Shown here: piece after piece, positions 1 to 5,257 of the stretch
Layout: each line of letters opens with the position of its first letter
How positions within the stretch are numbered: position 1 is the first letter of the stretch
Assembly (NCBI GenBank): GCA_015655535.1
Contig: JAATEW010000193.1
Span: 1 to 5,414 of the forward strand
DNA length: 5,414 bases
Reading direction: 5' to 3'
DNA from: Hyphomicrobiales bacterium
GTDB taxonomy: Bacteria; Pseudomonadota; Alphaproteobacteria; Rhizobiales; Beijerinckiaceae
Notes under the pieces: generated by a model
Told to the model about the DNA's origin: nothing
Seen by the model: only the letters and a program-made list of their open reading frames with translations
Databases searched by the model: none
Position numbers and translations under genes: made by a program

Positions 1-1541
1 CGCGCGATCGCGATGCGCTGGCGCTGGCCGCCCGACAATTTGACGCCGCGCTCGCCGACCTGGGCCTGGTAGCCGATACGGCCCTCCCAATCCTCGAGAT
101 CCATGATGAACTCATGCGCCTGGGCGCGCTTGGCAGCCATGACGATCTCGTCGCGGCTGGCCAGCGGCCGCCCATAGGCGATATTGTCGCCGATCGAACG
201 ATGCAGCAGCGACGTATCCTGCGTCACGACGGAAATCGCGGCGCGCAGGCTTTCTTGCGTCGCTTCGGCTATATCCTGACCGTCGATCAGGATGCGCCCA
301 GCTTCGACCTCATGAAAGCGCAAGAGCAGATTGACGAGCGTCGTCTTGCCGGCGCCGGACGGCCCGACGAGACCGATCTTCTCGCCGGCCTTGATGATGA
401 GGGTGAGGTCTTCCAGCAGACCACGCTCGCGGCCATAGCCGAAGGTGACGTGATCGAAGCGGATTTCGCCGCGCCCGACCTTGAGGGTACCTGCTTCCGA
501 TTGATCGGCGAGCAAAAGCGGTCTGGCGATGGTGAGCATGCCTTCCTGCACCGCGCCTATATGCTCGAAGACGCCGGTCACCTGCACCGCCACGGCATTG
601 GCGATCGATGCGATCTGCCAGGTAAGTGGAATCGTCATGGCGATAACGCCGACATCGACCGCGCCTTGCCGCCACAAGATCAGCGCGAGGGTCGTGGTGG
701 CCGCGAGCAAGACAGCGTTGAGGACCGACAGCGAGGTCGAAAACAAAGTCGTCAGCCGCAATTGCCTCCTGAAGGCGGAGGTATGCGCATCGACCGAACG
801 GCGGACGTAATCGTCTTCGCGTTCGAGCTTGCCGAAGAGTTTGAGCGTCAGAATATTCGTATAGCTGTCGACGATACGACCGACGATCGTCGACTTCGCT
901 TCCGACAAGCGTTTCGACTGATCGCGCAGCCGCGGCACGAAGATCCGCAGCAGGCTCAGATAAAGCCCAAACCAGGCGACGATCGGCAAAGAGAGGCGCC
1001 AGTCGGCCGCGGCCAGCATGGACAAAGCCAAGAGACCATAGACGAGAATGCCCCAGACGGCTGTGATCGAAACCACCACGCTTTCGCGTAAGGCTGGTCC
1101 CGTGTCCATGACGCGCGCGGCGATGCGGCCTGCGAAATCATTCTGGAAGAAGGGCCAGCTTTGCCGCACGACATGGCGATGGCTCTGCCAGCGGATAAGA
1201 TTGGTGACATTCGCCACGATCGCCTGATTGGCGACAAGCCCTTGCGCCATAACCGCCAAAGGCCGCAGGATCACGATGGCGAGCCCAAAGGCGAGGAAGA
1301 GCTCGGCGGCCTCGAAAAAGGCGTCGCGTGGCGTCGCGATCACCAGCCTCACGATGCGTCCGACGAACCACGGGATCGCCGCATCGAGCGCAGCAACCGT
1401 CAGTCCGACCCCGAAGAGAAGCAGGAACGGCACGCGGCTTTGGCGGATGAAGTGCCAATAAAACGCCAGGAGGCCCGACGGCGGCTCTTCGAGCCTCCGG
1501 TCGTGTGTCGGCGCTATGATGGATTCAAAGAAGTGGAACAT
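1..1541 (-). CDS. ABC exporter half-transporter, fused permease and ATPase (partial, C-terminal end off window)
   Basis: This is an inner-membrane ABC exporter of the multidrug/lipid (MsbA-like) class, which uses ATP hydrolysis to move a substrate outward, normally as a dimer. The substrate cannot be told from the sequence. Reading leftward from the ATG at 1541, 513 complete codons are visible. Residues about 1-340 form the membrane domain, with hydrophobic helices near 38-70, 80-100, 155-205 and 270-320. The ATPase domain follows, with Walker A GPSGAGKT at 393-400, Q-loop glutamine 441 in VVTQDTSLLHRSIGDNI, and signature LSGGQ at 502-506. The window edge falls directly after the signature, so Walker B, D-loop and H-loop are not visible; about 90-100 residues should remain. 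The frame is open throughout. An in-frame ATG at 1607 would add 22 residues, but they have atypical codons (AGG, CGA, CTT) and homologues commonly begin with an MF.FFE-like sequence, so 1541 is preferred. Neither start has a good ribosome binding site. Confidence 0.93.
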   Translation of the reverse strand, partial: MFHFFESIIAPTHDRRLEEPPSGLLAFYWHFIRQSRVPFLLLFGVGLTVAALDAAIPWFVGRIVRLVIATPRDAFFEAAELFLAFGLAIVILRPLAVMAQGLVANQAIVANVTNLIRWQSHRHVVRQSWPFFQNDFAGRIAARVMDTGPALRESVVVSITAVWGILVYGLLALSMLAAADWRLSLPIVAWFGLYLSLLRIFVPRLRDQSKRLSEAKSTIVGRIVDSYTNILTLKLFGKLEREDDYVRRSVDAHTSAFRRQLRLTTLFSTSLSVLNAVLLAATTTLALILWRQGAVDVGVIAMTIPLTWQIASIANAVAVQVTGVFEHIGAVQEGMLTIARPLLLADQSEAGTLKVGRGEIRFDHVTFGYGRERGLLEDLTLIIKAGEKIGLVGPSGAGKTTLVNLLLRFHEVEAGRILIDGQDIAEATQESLRAAISVVTQDTSLLHRSIGDNIAYGRPLASRDEIVMAAKRAQAHEFIMDLEDWEGRIGYQAQVGERGVKLSGGQRQRIAIA

Positions 1542-1651
1542 ATTGGATCGACGAAGCCTATGCTTCTCCTTATGTGGCAGGAAGCGGTTGAAAGGTTCAT
1601 GTGTCATCTTCGCACGGCGAATTTGTGGATTGTTTTCGTGGCTTATTTTGT

Positions 1652-1679
1652 AAAGATAGGCGTGCGTAGCCCTATCTTT
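1652..1679. promoter_or_regulatory. Perfect 9-bp inverted repeat in the divergent spacer, possible operator
   Basis: AAAGATAGG (1652-1660) is repeated in inverted orientation as CCTATCTTT (1671-1679), separated by 10 bases. It lies between two divergent genes: 45 bp upstream of the outer possible start of the ABC exporter (1607), 111 bp from the preferred one, and 81 bp upstream of the cysteine-cluster gene. The local DNA (1608-1680) is richer in A and T than the flanking genes, as expected for a promoter region. The arms are too AT-rich for a typical GC-rich terminator stem, so an operator for a dimeric repressor is the more natural reading. The role is inferred; the repeat itself is directly visible. 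Confidence 0.4.
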
Positions 1680-1759
1680 GTGCTTGCGCGCGGAAAAGTG
1701 CCGTTGATGATGCCCAAAAGCCGATTCTTGATCGGCCCCCGACTGCCAGGCCTGATGAG

Positions 1760-2176
1760 ATGATGACGATTCCCGGGAAAGCCTGCGCCGAATGCAGCCT
1801 TTGCTGCAAGGTGCTTGAGATCGAAGAATTCGCGAAGCCCGCGGGCGAGCTCTGCGAACATTGCCTTCAGGGCCAAGGCTGCGCCGTCTACCATGACCGG
1901 CCGCAGGTTTGCCACGACTATGAATGTCTCTGGAAGAATGACCGCGCGCTCGGCCCGCAATTGCGCCCGGATCGCGTCGGCACGATCCTGATGGAAGATC
2001 CAGACAGCGACGAATATCGCGCCGTCTGCGATCCGGCCAAACCCATGGCCTGGCGAAACCCACTCGTCTTTAAACATCTCGTCGCCATGGCGAAGGCCGG
2101 ACGCATCGTCGTCGCCAAGGCGGGCGTGAAGGCTTGGCGCGTGCATCCGACAGGCGAATGGGGGCCGTGCATTTAG
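1760..2176 (+). CDS. YkgJ/UPF0153-type cysteine-cluster (zinc/iron-chelating) protein
   Basis: This is a 138-residue soluble protein with the N-terminal CxxCxxCC cluster (Cys 9, 12, 15, 16) typical of the YkgJ-type zinc/iron-chelating family. More cysteines follow at 32, 35, 41, 51 and 56, including the motif C.VY..RP..C..Y.C, and single ones lie at 90 and 137. The family is presumed to bind a metal ion or Fe-S cluster, and no reaction is established for it. The rest is polar with no signal peptide or membrane segment. Two adjacent ATG codons (1760 and 1763) are possible starts. Only a weak CAGG lies upstream, so the exact start is uncertain by one codon. The gene stands alone, divergent from the ABC exporter and convergent with the MFS gene, so the neighbours give no clear clue to its role. 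A 187-residue open frame on the opposite strand is a shadow. Confidence 0.88.
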   Translation: MMTIPGKACAECSLCCKVLEIEEFAKPAGELCEHCLQGQGCAVYHDRPQVCHDYECLWKNDRALGPQLRPDRVGTILMEDPDSDEYRAVCDPAKPMAWRNPLVFKHLVAMAKAGRIVVAKAGVKAWRVHPTGEWGPCI

Positions 2177-2185
2177 AACATTGAT

Positions 2186-2213
2186 GCGTGAGGCGAGAAG
2201 TTTCACGCTTCAC
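2186..2213 (+). terminator. Weak hairpin after the cysteine-cluster gene
   Basis: Ten bases after the stop codon, two alternative stems can form. GCGTGA (2186-2191) can pair with TCACGC (2203-2208). Alternatively GTGAGGCG (2188-2195) can pair with CGCTTCAC (2206-2213), giving eight pairs with one G-U. No real T run follows, so intrinsic termination is only suggested. The spacer to the convergent MFS gene also contains the small palindrome GCAAACCTTTGC at 2252-2263, which could act on transcripts arriving from the other side. Confidence 0.3.
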
Positions 2214-2292
2214 GAGACCGCGCCATTCATCCGATTGGGCGCAGGTTCAACGCAAACCTTTGCAATCAGAAACCCGCCTTGCGCTCCTTGTG

Positions 2293-3513
2293 CTACATCC
2301 GTCTCAGATAAAGCCCGATGAGCACCGCCAAGCTGAGCAGCGTGGTGACGAGACCGACGATGCCCGGCCATCCGGCCATGGACCAGAATTCACCGCCGAA
2401 TGAGCCGATCGTGCTCGAGCCGACATAGTAGCAAAAGAGATAGAGCGAGGCAGCCTGCGCCCGCGCCACGACAGCGCGACGGCTGACCCAGCCGCTCGCA
2501 ACCGCGTGGGCGCCGAAAAAACCGACAGTCAGCAGACTCAACCCAGCGATGAAGAACAAAAGCGTGTCGACGACGGAGATAAAAATCCCCGTCAGCATGA
2601 AGGCGAGGCCGGCGAGAAACATGGCGCCGCGCCCGAACCGTCCGACAAGCCGTCCGAAATAGGCCGACGCCGCGCCGCCGACCAGATAGACGAGAAACAC
2701 CGCGCCGGCCGCGGCCTGGTTCAGATCGAAGGGCGGCGCGAGCAAGCGATAGCTCGCATAATTATAAACCGTGACGAAACTGCCCATCAGCAAGAAGCCG
2801 ATGACGAAAAGCGCCGCCAAGCCCGGGTCCTTGAGATGGGTCGCGAAAGCTTTTTTCAAAGCGTGAAAGGACAGGCCGCGTTCAGCCACAAAATAGCGCG
2901 ACGGCGGTAAAGCAAAGTAAAAGACAACCACCGCCAAGAGACCGAGCACGCCCACGATCCCAAGGGCGATACGGGCGGAATGCGTATATTGCAGGACGAT
3001 GCCGACGAGGACGCGTCCGGCCAGGCCGCCATAGGCATTGCCGGCGATGTAAAGGCCCATGGCGCCACCAAGATCCTGCGGATGCACTTCCTCGGCGAGA
3101 TAGGCCATGCCGATGGCGGGCACGCCCGCCAAGGCAAGCCCTTCGAAAGCGCGGAAGACGAGCAGGCTCGTCCAATTGGGCGAGAAGGCCGATACAATGC
3201 TCAGCGCGGCCACCGCGAACAGCGAGACGGCCATCACATTCTTGCGGCCGAAGGCATCGGAAACCGGCCCCATGATCAGCATGCCGATCGCGAGCATCGC
3301 CGTCGTCACCGATAAAGACAGGCTGCTGACAGACGGCGCGACGCCGAAGGTCGCCGAGAAGACCGGCATCAAGGGCTGCACGCAATAGAGCAGCGCGAAG
3401 GTCGTGAAGCCGGCGGCGACAAGCGCCAGCGTGACCCACCGATAGGCGGGCGTGCCGCGCCGCAGATAGGTTTTACACGATTCGGTTTGAATCACATTGG
3501 GTCGCCAAAGCAA
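2293..3513 (-). CDS. ynfM: YnfM-type MFS efflux transporter
   Basis: This is a 406-residue inner-membrane transporter of the major facilitator superfamily with about 12 predicted helices. It closely resembles Escherichia coli YnfM as I remember it. Shared stretches include RGTP followed by VTLAL, FALLYCVQP (residues 39-47), STAMLAIG-like text near 70-77, the loop 2-3 motif A GPVSDAFGRK (82-91), Y.(A/S)EE.HP (138-144), GFLLMGSFVT (239-248), GFF.AH.VAS (331-340) and the SLYLF.YY.GSS block near 356-367. YnfM is classed as a putative drug or metabolite efflux protein with an arabinose-efflux-like fold; the substrate here is unknown. Length is close to that of YnfM (about 417). There is no ATG start: TTG at 3513 gives the longest form and GTG at 3495 is equally possible, since homology begins only around residue 19. 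Neither has a purine-rich ribosome binding site, so expression may be weak or leaderless. It converges on the cysteine-cluster gene. Confidence 0.92.
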   Translation of the reverse strand: MLWRPNVIQTESCKTYLRRGTPAYRWVTLALVAAGFTTFALLYCVQPLMPVFSATFGVAPSVSSLSLSVTTAMLAIGMLIMGPVSDAFGRKNVMAVSLFAVAALSIVSAFSPNWTSLLVFRAFEGLALAGVPAIGMAYLAEEVHPQDLGGAMGLYIAGNAYGGLAGRVLVGIVLQYTHSARIALGIVGVLGLLAVVVFYFALPPSRYFVAERGLSFHALKKAFATHLKDPGLAALFVIGFLLMGSFVTVYNYASYRLLAPPFDLNQAAAGAVFLVYLVGGAASAYFGRLVGRFGRGAMFLAGLAFMLTGIFISVVDTLLFFIAGLSLLTVGFFGAHAVASGWVSRRAVVARAQAASLYLFCYYVGSSTIGSFGGEFWSMAGWPGIVGLVTTLLSLAVLIGLYLRRM

Positions 3514-3549
3514 TCGCTTGAGAGTTTCACGATCGCTACGAAATGACTG

Positions 3550-3632
3550 TTCACACTATCGTGCGCGAAACCAAAGTTCGATGCGGCATGGACACATCAA
3601 GCCGGCGTCTTATTCACACTTGTTTGCGCAAG
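3550..3632 (+). repeat. Imperfect direct repeat in the spacer between the MFS gene and the small secreted gene
   Basis: TTCACACT followed after four bases by TGCGC occurs at 3550-3566 and again at 3613-3629, with identical internal spacing and 63 bp between copies. A weaker partial match (TTCACGATCG) begins near 3527. CACGAT (3528-3533) and ATCGTG (3558-3563) also form an inverted pair around the first copy. A short near-palindrome AGACA-ATA-TGTCT lies at 3631-3643. The spacer (3514-3787) separates divergent genes, so these could be binding sites for a regulator controlling either gene. That role is inferred. Confidence 0.35.
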
Positions 3633-3774
3633 ACAATATGTCTCGCCTCATCATATCGAACTCCGACCGTCGTGTTCCTAGGTCTGTCGCTGGATCGACC
3701 CCAGGCTATGAGCGGACGCGGTCCAAACGCGAGCGCGAAAGCCATGCAATGTCCTTCATGACCTCTCATCGACG

Positions 3775-3780
3775 AAAGGA
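3775..3780 (+). promoter_or_regulatory. Ribosome binding site of the small secreted gene
   Basis: AAAGGA sits seven bases before the ATG at 3788. It fixes that start in preference to upstream in-frame starts (for example ATG 3752 or the GTG/TTG codons further up), which lack a comparable site and would bury the signal peptide. Confidence 0.7.
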
Positions 3781-3787
3781 ACAAGAC

Positions 3788-4093
3788 ATGCGGATCAATC
3801 AGACACTGGCCTTGGCGGTTGCGATCTCGATCGGACTGGCCGATGCTGCCTTGGCTGCCAAAGGCGGCGGCTCGTTCCTGCCGCCGCCGCGCATCACCGG
3901 ATCGACAGCGCCCGTCGGCGCGCCTGGCATGGACAATGGAATCGGCTATGGCGTCGGCCAAGGCCCCGCCAGTCCGGGTCTCGTCCGCGGCGCCAATGTC
4001 AATGGCGCCGGCGTCGGCACCAACCCCACGCTCGAAGGCGGGCTGGGCGCGGGAACCGGCATGGTGCCCAAGCCGGCCGGCCAGGGATTTTAA
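3788..4093 (+). CDS. Small secreted Gly/Pro-rich protein of unknown function
   Basis: This is a 101-residue protein I do not recognise. It begins with a clear Sec signal peptide: a short basic start (MRINQ), a hydrophobic core of LALAVAISIGLADA type, and a likely signal peptidase I site after Ala23 (ALA/A). The mature part of about 78 residues is low in complexity. It has GGG at 26-28, a PPP run at 32-34, many Gly-Val, Gly-Ala and Asn-Gly pairs, almost no charged residues and no cysteine, suggesting an unfolded or surface-associated periplasmic or outer protein. Third codon positions are rich in G and C and a ribosome binding site lies at the right distance, which supports true coding. It appears to be a single-gene unit, since a hairpin follows 17 bases after the stop. 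Function is unknown, and low complexity makes family assignment unreliable. Confidence 0.72.
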   Translation: MRINQTLALAVAISIGLADAALAAKGGGSFLPPPRITGSTAPVGAPGMDNGIGYGVGQGPASPGLVRGANVNGAGVGTNPTLEGGLGAGTGMVPKPAGQGF

Positions 4094-4110
4094 CTTGGCC
4101 TCGAACTTTA

Positions 4111-4139
4111 GCCCTGCCCGGCCCCCAGCCGGACAGGGC
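4111..4139 (+). terminator. GC-rich hairpin ending the small secreted gene
   Basis: A 12-base left arm, GCCCTGCCCGGC (4111-4122), pairs with GCCGGACAGGGC (4128-4139) with one C-A mismatch and a five-base loop. It starts 17 bases after the stop codon. Only a short TTT occurs downstream (4144-4146), so it is a terminator-like stem without a strong U tract. It also separates this gene from the ribosomal operon promoter. Confidence 0.55.
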
Positions 4140-4160
4140 CACGTTTCAGGTCCGGCCGGC

Positions 4161-4188
4161 TTGCATCGGAGACAAATCCGCGTATAAA
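4161..4188 (+). promoter_or_regulatory. Candidate housekeeping promoter of the rpsF operon
   Basis: TTGCAT (4161-4166) and TATAAA (4183-4188) are separated by 16 bases, a reasonable -35/-10 pair for a sigma-70-like factor. Transcription would begin near 4195, giving a leader of roughly 200 bases before rpsF. The -35 match to TTGACA is only partial, so the call rests mainly on the -10 element and on position. Confidence 0.4.
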
Positions 4189-4220
4189 GCCCGCTTCCCG
4201 GCATCGGCTGGGGGCTGAAC

Positions 4221-4262
4221 GGAGGACTCGCCGCGGCGAGCAGGATCATTGATCCGTCCTCC
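4221..4262 (+). promoter_or_regulatory. Structured rpsF leader element: three-way junction
   Basis: The outer stem GGAGGAC (4221-4227) pairs perfectly with GTCCTCC (4256-4262). Inside it are two hairpins. One comes from the self-complementary 14-mer CTCGCCGCGGCGAG (4227-4240), and the other from GGATCATTGATCC (4243-4255). Together they fold as a compact three-way junction in the leader RNA of the S6-S18 operon. A further 7-bp hairpin, TCGAGCC/GGCTCGA (4288-4294 and 4302-4308), follows, with a CCG in its loop. Many bacteria regulate S6 and S18 by binding the protein pair to a leader RNA with an exposed CCG; whether this is such a site is inference. The whole gene-free stretch 4094-4401 is accounted for by the terminator, promoter, this element and the palindromic repeat. 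Confidence 0.45.
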
Positions 4263-4336
4263 TGTGTCTCCGCCTTCGTTGTTTCCGTCGAGCCTTTCCG
4301 GGGCTCGAAGGGCTCTGCGCCGATGCATTAAAAGCA

Positions 4337-4376
4337 GCATCCCGAAAAGTCGCAGACTTTTTGGATCAGATGATGC
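4337..4376. repeat. Rhizobial-type intergenic palindromic repeat
   Basis: CCGAAAAGTC (4342-4351) pairs with GACTTTTTGG (4355-4364), one pair being G-U, around a three-base loop. The outer arms GCATC (4337-4341) and GATGC (4372-4376) extend the symmetry. The layout GCATC-CCGAAAAGT-core-ACTTTTTGG-ATCAGAT-GATGC resembles the short palindromic elements scattered in many copies between genes of Hyphomicrobiales, often seen with a GGATC or GATCATGC end. Only one copy is in the window, so repeat status rests on recognition. It ends 25 bases before the rpsF start and is therefore transcribed in the leader. Confidence 0.55.
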
Positions 4377-4390
4377 GTTTGAAACAGTAG

Positions 4391-4395
4391 AAAGG
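4391..4395 (+). promoter_or_regulatory. Ribosome binding site of rpsF
   Basis: AAAGG lies six bases before the ATG at 4402. It fixes the start there. An in-frame extension back to 4249 would add 51 Ser/Arg-rich residues and run through the palindromic leader elements, unlike any S6. Confidence 0.75.
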
Positions 4396-4401
4396 CTCAA
4401 C

Positions 4402-4878
4402 ATGGCTCTCTACGAGCATGTTTATCTCGCGCGCCAGGATATTTCCGCCCAGCAGGTGGAGACCCTGACCGAGCAATTCAAAACCATCATCGAATCTCTC
4501 GGCGGCAAGATCGAGAAGAACGAATATTGGGGCGTGAAGTCCCTCGCCTACCGGATCAAGAAGAACCGCAAAGCGCATTTCTCGCTTTTGAACATCGATG
4601 CGCCGCCGGCCGCGCTGGCCGAGATGGAACGTCAGCAGGGCATCAACGAAGATATTCTGCGCTTCATGACGATCCGCGTCGATGAACTCGAAGCGGGCCC
4701 CTCGGCGATGATGCGCAAGCGCGACGATGACGATCGCGGCGGTCCCGGCGGCCCGCGCGGCGGACGTCCGGACAGAGGCGATCGGCCCGATAGAGGCGAT
4801 CGTGGAGATCGCGGCGACCGGGGTCCACCCCGCCGCCCGCGCGACGACAACCCAATAGCTGACGAAGGAGGCTTCTGA
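4402..4878 (+). CDS. rpsF: 30S ribosomal protein S6
   Basis: S6 is a small-subunit protein that binds 16S rRNA in the central domain together with S18 on the 30S platform. The 158-residue product has the conserved S6 fold in residues 1-95: MALYEHVYLAR at the start, the EKNEYWGVKSLAYRIKKNRKAHF-like region (38-60) that contacts RNA, and EDILRFMTIRVDEL (83-96) closing the sheet. Residues 100-158 form an Arg/Gly/Asp/Pro-rich, probably disordered tail. It includes three hexapeptide units of DRGDRP/DRGDRG type at 124-141 and ends in DDNPIADEGGF. E. coli S6 is shorter, with an acidic tail of added glutamates; extended charged tails are common in alphaproteobacteria. The gene heads the operon behind a structured leader, and its stop codon overlaps the rpsR start by one base, implying coupled translation of the two partners. 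Confidence 0.98.
   Translation: MALYEHVYLARQDISAQQVETLTEQFKTIIESLGGKIEKNEYWGVKSLAYRIKKNRKAHFSLLNIDAPPAALAEMERQQGINEDILRFMTIRVDELEAGPSAMMRKRDDDDRGGPGGPRGGRPDRGDRPDRGDRGDRGDRGPPRRPRDDNPIADEGGF
4771..4824 (+). repeat. Three 18-bp in-frame repeats in the S6 tail
   Basis: Three consecutive 18-base units (4771-4788, 4789-4806, 4807-4824) begin GACAGAGGCGAT, GATAGAGGCGAT and GATCGCGGCGAC. Each encodes Asp-Arg-Gly-Asp-Arg-Pro/Gly. The first two are nearly identical in DNA and the third has diverged by mostly synonymous changes, pointing to tandem duplication. Such units can change copy number by slippage without shifting the frame. Confidence 0.75.
4865..4871 (+). promoter_or_regulatory. Strong ribosome binding site of rpsR inside the rpsF end
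   Basis: AAGGAGG lies six bases before the rpsR ATG at 4878 and is close to the full complement of the 16S rRNA 3' end. It also encodes part of the S6 C-terminus (Glu-Gly-Gly), so the last S6 residues are partly dictated by the initiation signal of the next gene. Confidence 0.85.
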
Positions 4879-5132
4879 TGGCCATCGCAGCCACCACTGG
4901 CGGCGGCGGACGCCGCCCCTTCTTCCGCCGTCGCAAGACCTGCCCCTTCTCGGGTCCGAATGCGCCGAAGATCGACTATAAGGACACCCGCCTGTTGTCG
5001 CGCTATATTTCCGAGCGCGGCAAGATCGTGCCGTCCCGCATCACCGCGGTTTCCGCCAAGAAGCAGCGCGAACTGGCCCAGGCCATCAAGCGCGCCCGTT
5101 TCCTTGGCCTGCTGCCCTACATGATTTCCTAA
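4878..5132 (+). CDS. rpsR: 30S ribosomal protein S18
   Basis: S18 is the partner of S6 on the 30S platform. The 84-residue product shows the family in full: a basic N-terminal arm rich in Gly and Arg (8-19), then CPFSGPNAPKIDYKDTRLLSRYISERGKIVPSRIT (22-56 region) and AKKQRELAQAIKRARFLGLLPY (60-81), the helical core that contacts rRNA. Only Cys22 remains, so no four-cysteine zinc site is present. Length is typical for alphaproteobacteria (E. coli about 75). It starts at an ATG overlapping the rpsF TGA by one base, with a strong AAGGAGG site. A structured spacer of about 125 bases separates it from the downstream membrane gene, which may still be in the same transcript. Confidence 0.98.
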   Translation: MAIAATTGGGGRRPFFRRRKTCPFSGPNAPKIDYKDTRLLSRYISERGKIVPSRITAVSAKKQRELAQAIKRARFLGLLPYMIS

Positions 5133-5142
5133 AGAAGTTACC

Positions 5143-5170
5143 GGAGCGGGACCCTTTTCGGCCCCGCTCC
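5143..5170 (+). terminator. GC-rich hairpin after rpsR, possible attenuator
   Basis: GGAGCGGG (5143-5150) pairs perfectly with CCCGCTCC (5163-5170). Two more C-G pairs can form inside after an A-C mismatch, leaving a six-base loop with TTTT. It begins 10 bases after the rpsR stop. No T tract follows, so it is either a Rho-dependent or partial terminator or a 3'-end stabiliser that would lower expression of the downstream gene relative to rpsF-rpsR. Confidence 0.5.
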
Positions 5171-5185
5171 CGCCACCATCCGCTG

Positions 5186-5239
5186 CCGGGATACCGTCGG
5201 CGGAACAGTTGAGCCGGATATCCCGGTTCTAACCGCCGA
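5186..5239 (+). other. Second structured element with crossing stems before the DUF2232 gene
   Basis: CCGGGATA (5186-5193) is complementary to TATCCCGG (5219-5226), and TCGGCGG (5197-5203) to CCGCCGA (5233-5239). Because the pairs interleave, the two stems either exclude each other or form a pseudoknot. The element ends 18 bases before the next start codon, where it could influence translation. No known riboswitch or leader family was recognised. Confidence 0.35.
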
Positions 5240-5257
5240 TGCGGGACAGCTCAGGTC

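Noticed and set aside
114..1091. Long plus-strand open frame of 325 residues
   Set aside because: It is antisense to the ABC exporter, whose Walker A, Q-loop and signature motifs are unmistakable. The plus-strand product is a compositionally odd charged shadow.
1541..1607. Extended ABC exporter start at ATG 1607
   Set aside because: Kept only as an alternative. The added 22 residues have atypical codons, and homologues typically start near the MF.FFE-like sequence at 1541.
1161..1763. Plus-strand open frame of 200 residues reaching into the cysteine-cluster gene
   Set aside because: It runs antisense through the N-terminal exporter sequence and across the inverted repeat, with no ribosome binding site and no recognisable domain.
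1643..2206. Minus-strand open frame of 187 residues
   Set aside because: It is antisense to the cysteine-cluster gene, whose CxxCxxCC motif shows the plus strand is the coding one.
2506..2910. Plus-strand open frame of 134 charged residues
   Set aside because: It is the reverse-strand shadow of the YnfM-like transporter.
3497..3787. In-frame 97-residue extension of the small secreted protein
   Set aside because: It would place the signal peptide internally and overlap the MFS start region. The AAAGGA site at 3775-3780 supports the ATG at 3788.
4221..4225. GGAGG as a ribosome binding site for a leader peptide
   Set aside because: No ATG, GTG or TTG lies at a suitable distance downstream, and the bases are paired in the outer stem of the leader structure.
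3614..4249. Minus-strand open frame of 211 residues covering the small secreted gene
   Set aside because: The product is Arg/Ala-rich without a domain and spans the terminator stem. The plus strand has a ribosome binding site and signal peptide.
4249..4401. In-frame N-terminal extension of S6
   Set aside because: S6 begins at MALYEHV in the family, the extension crosses palindromic leader elements, and AAAGG at 4391-4395 marks the ATG at 4402.
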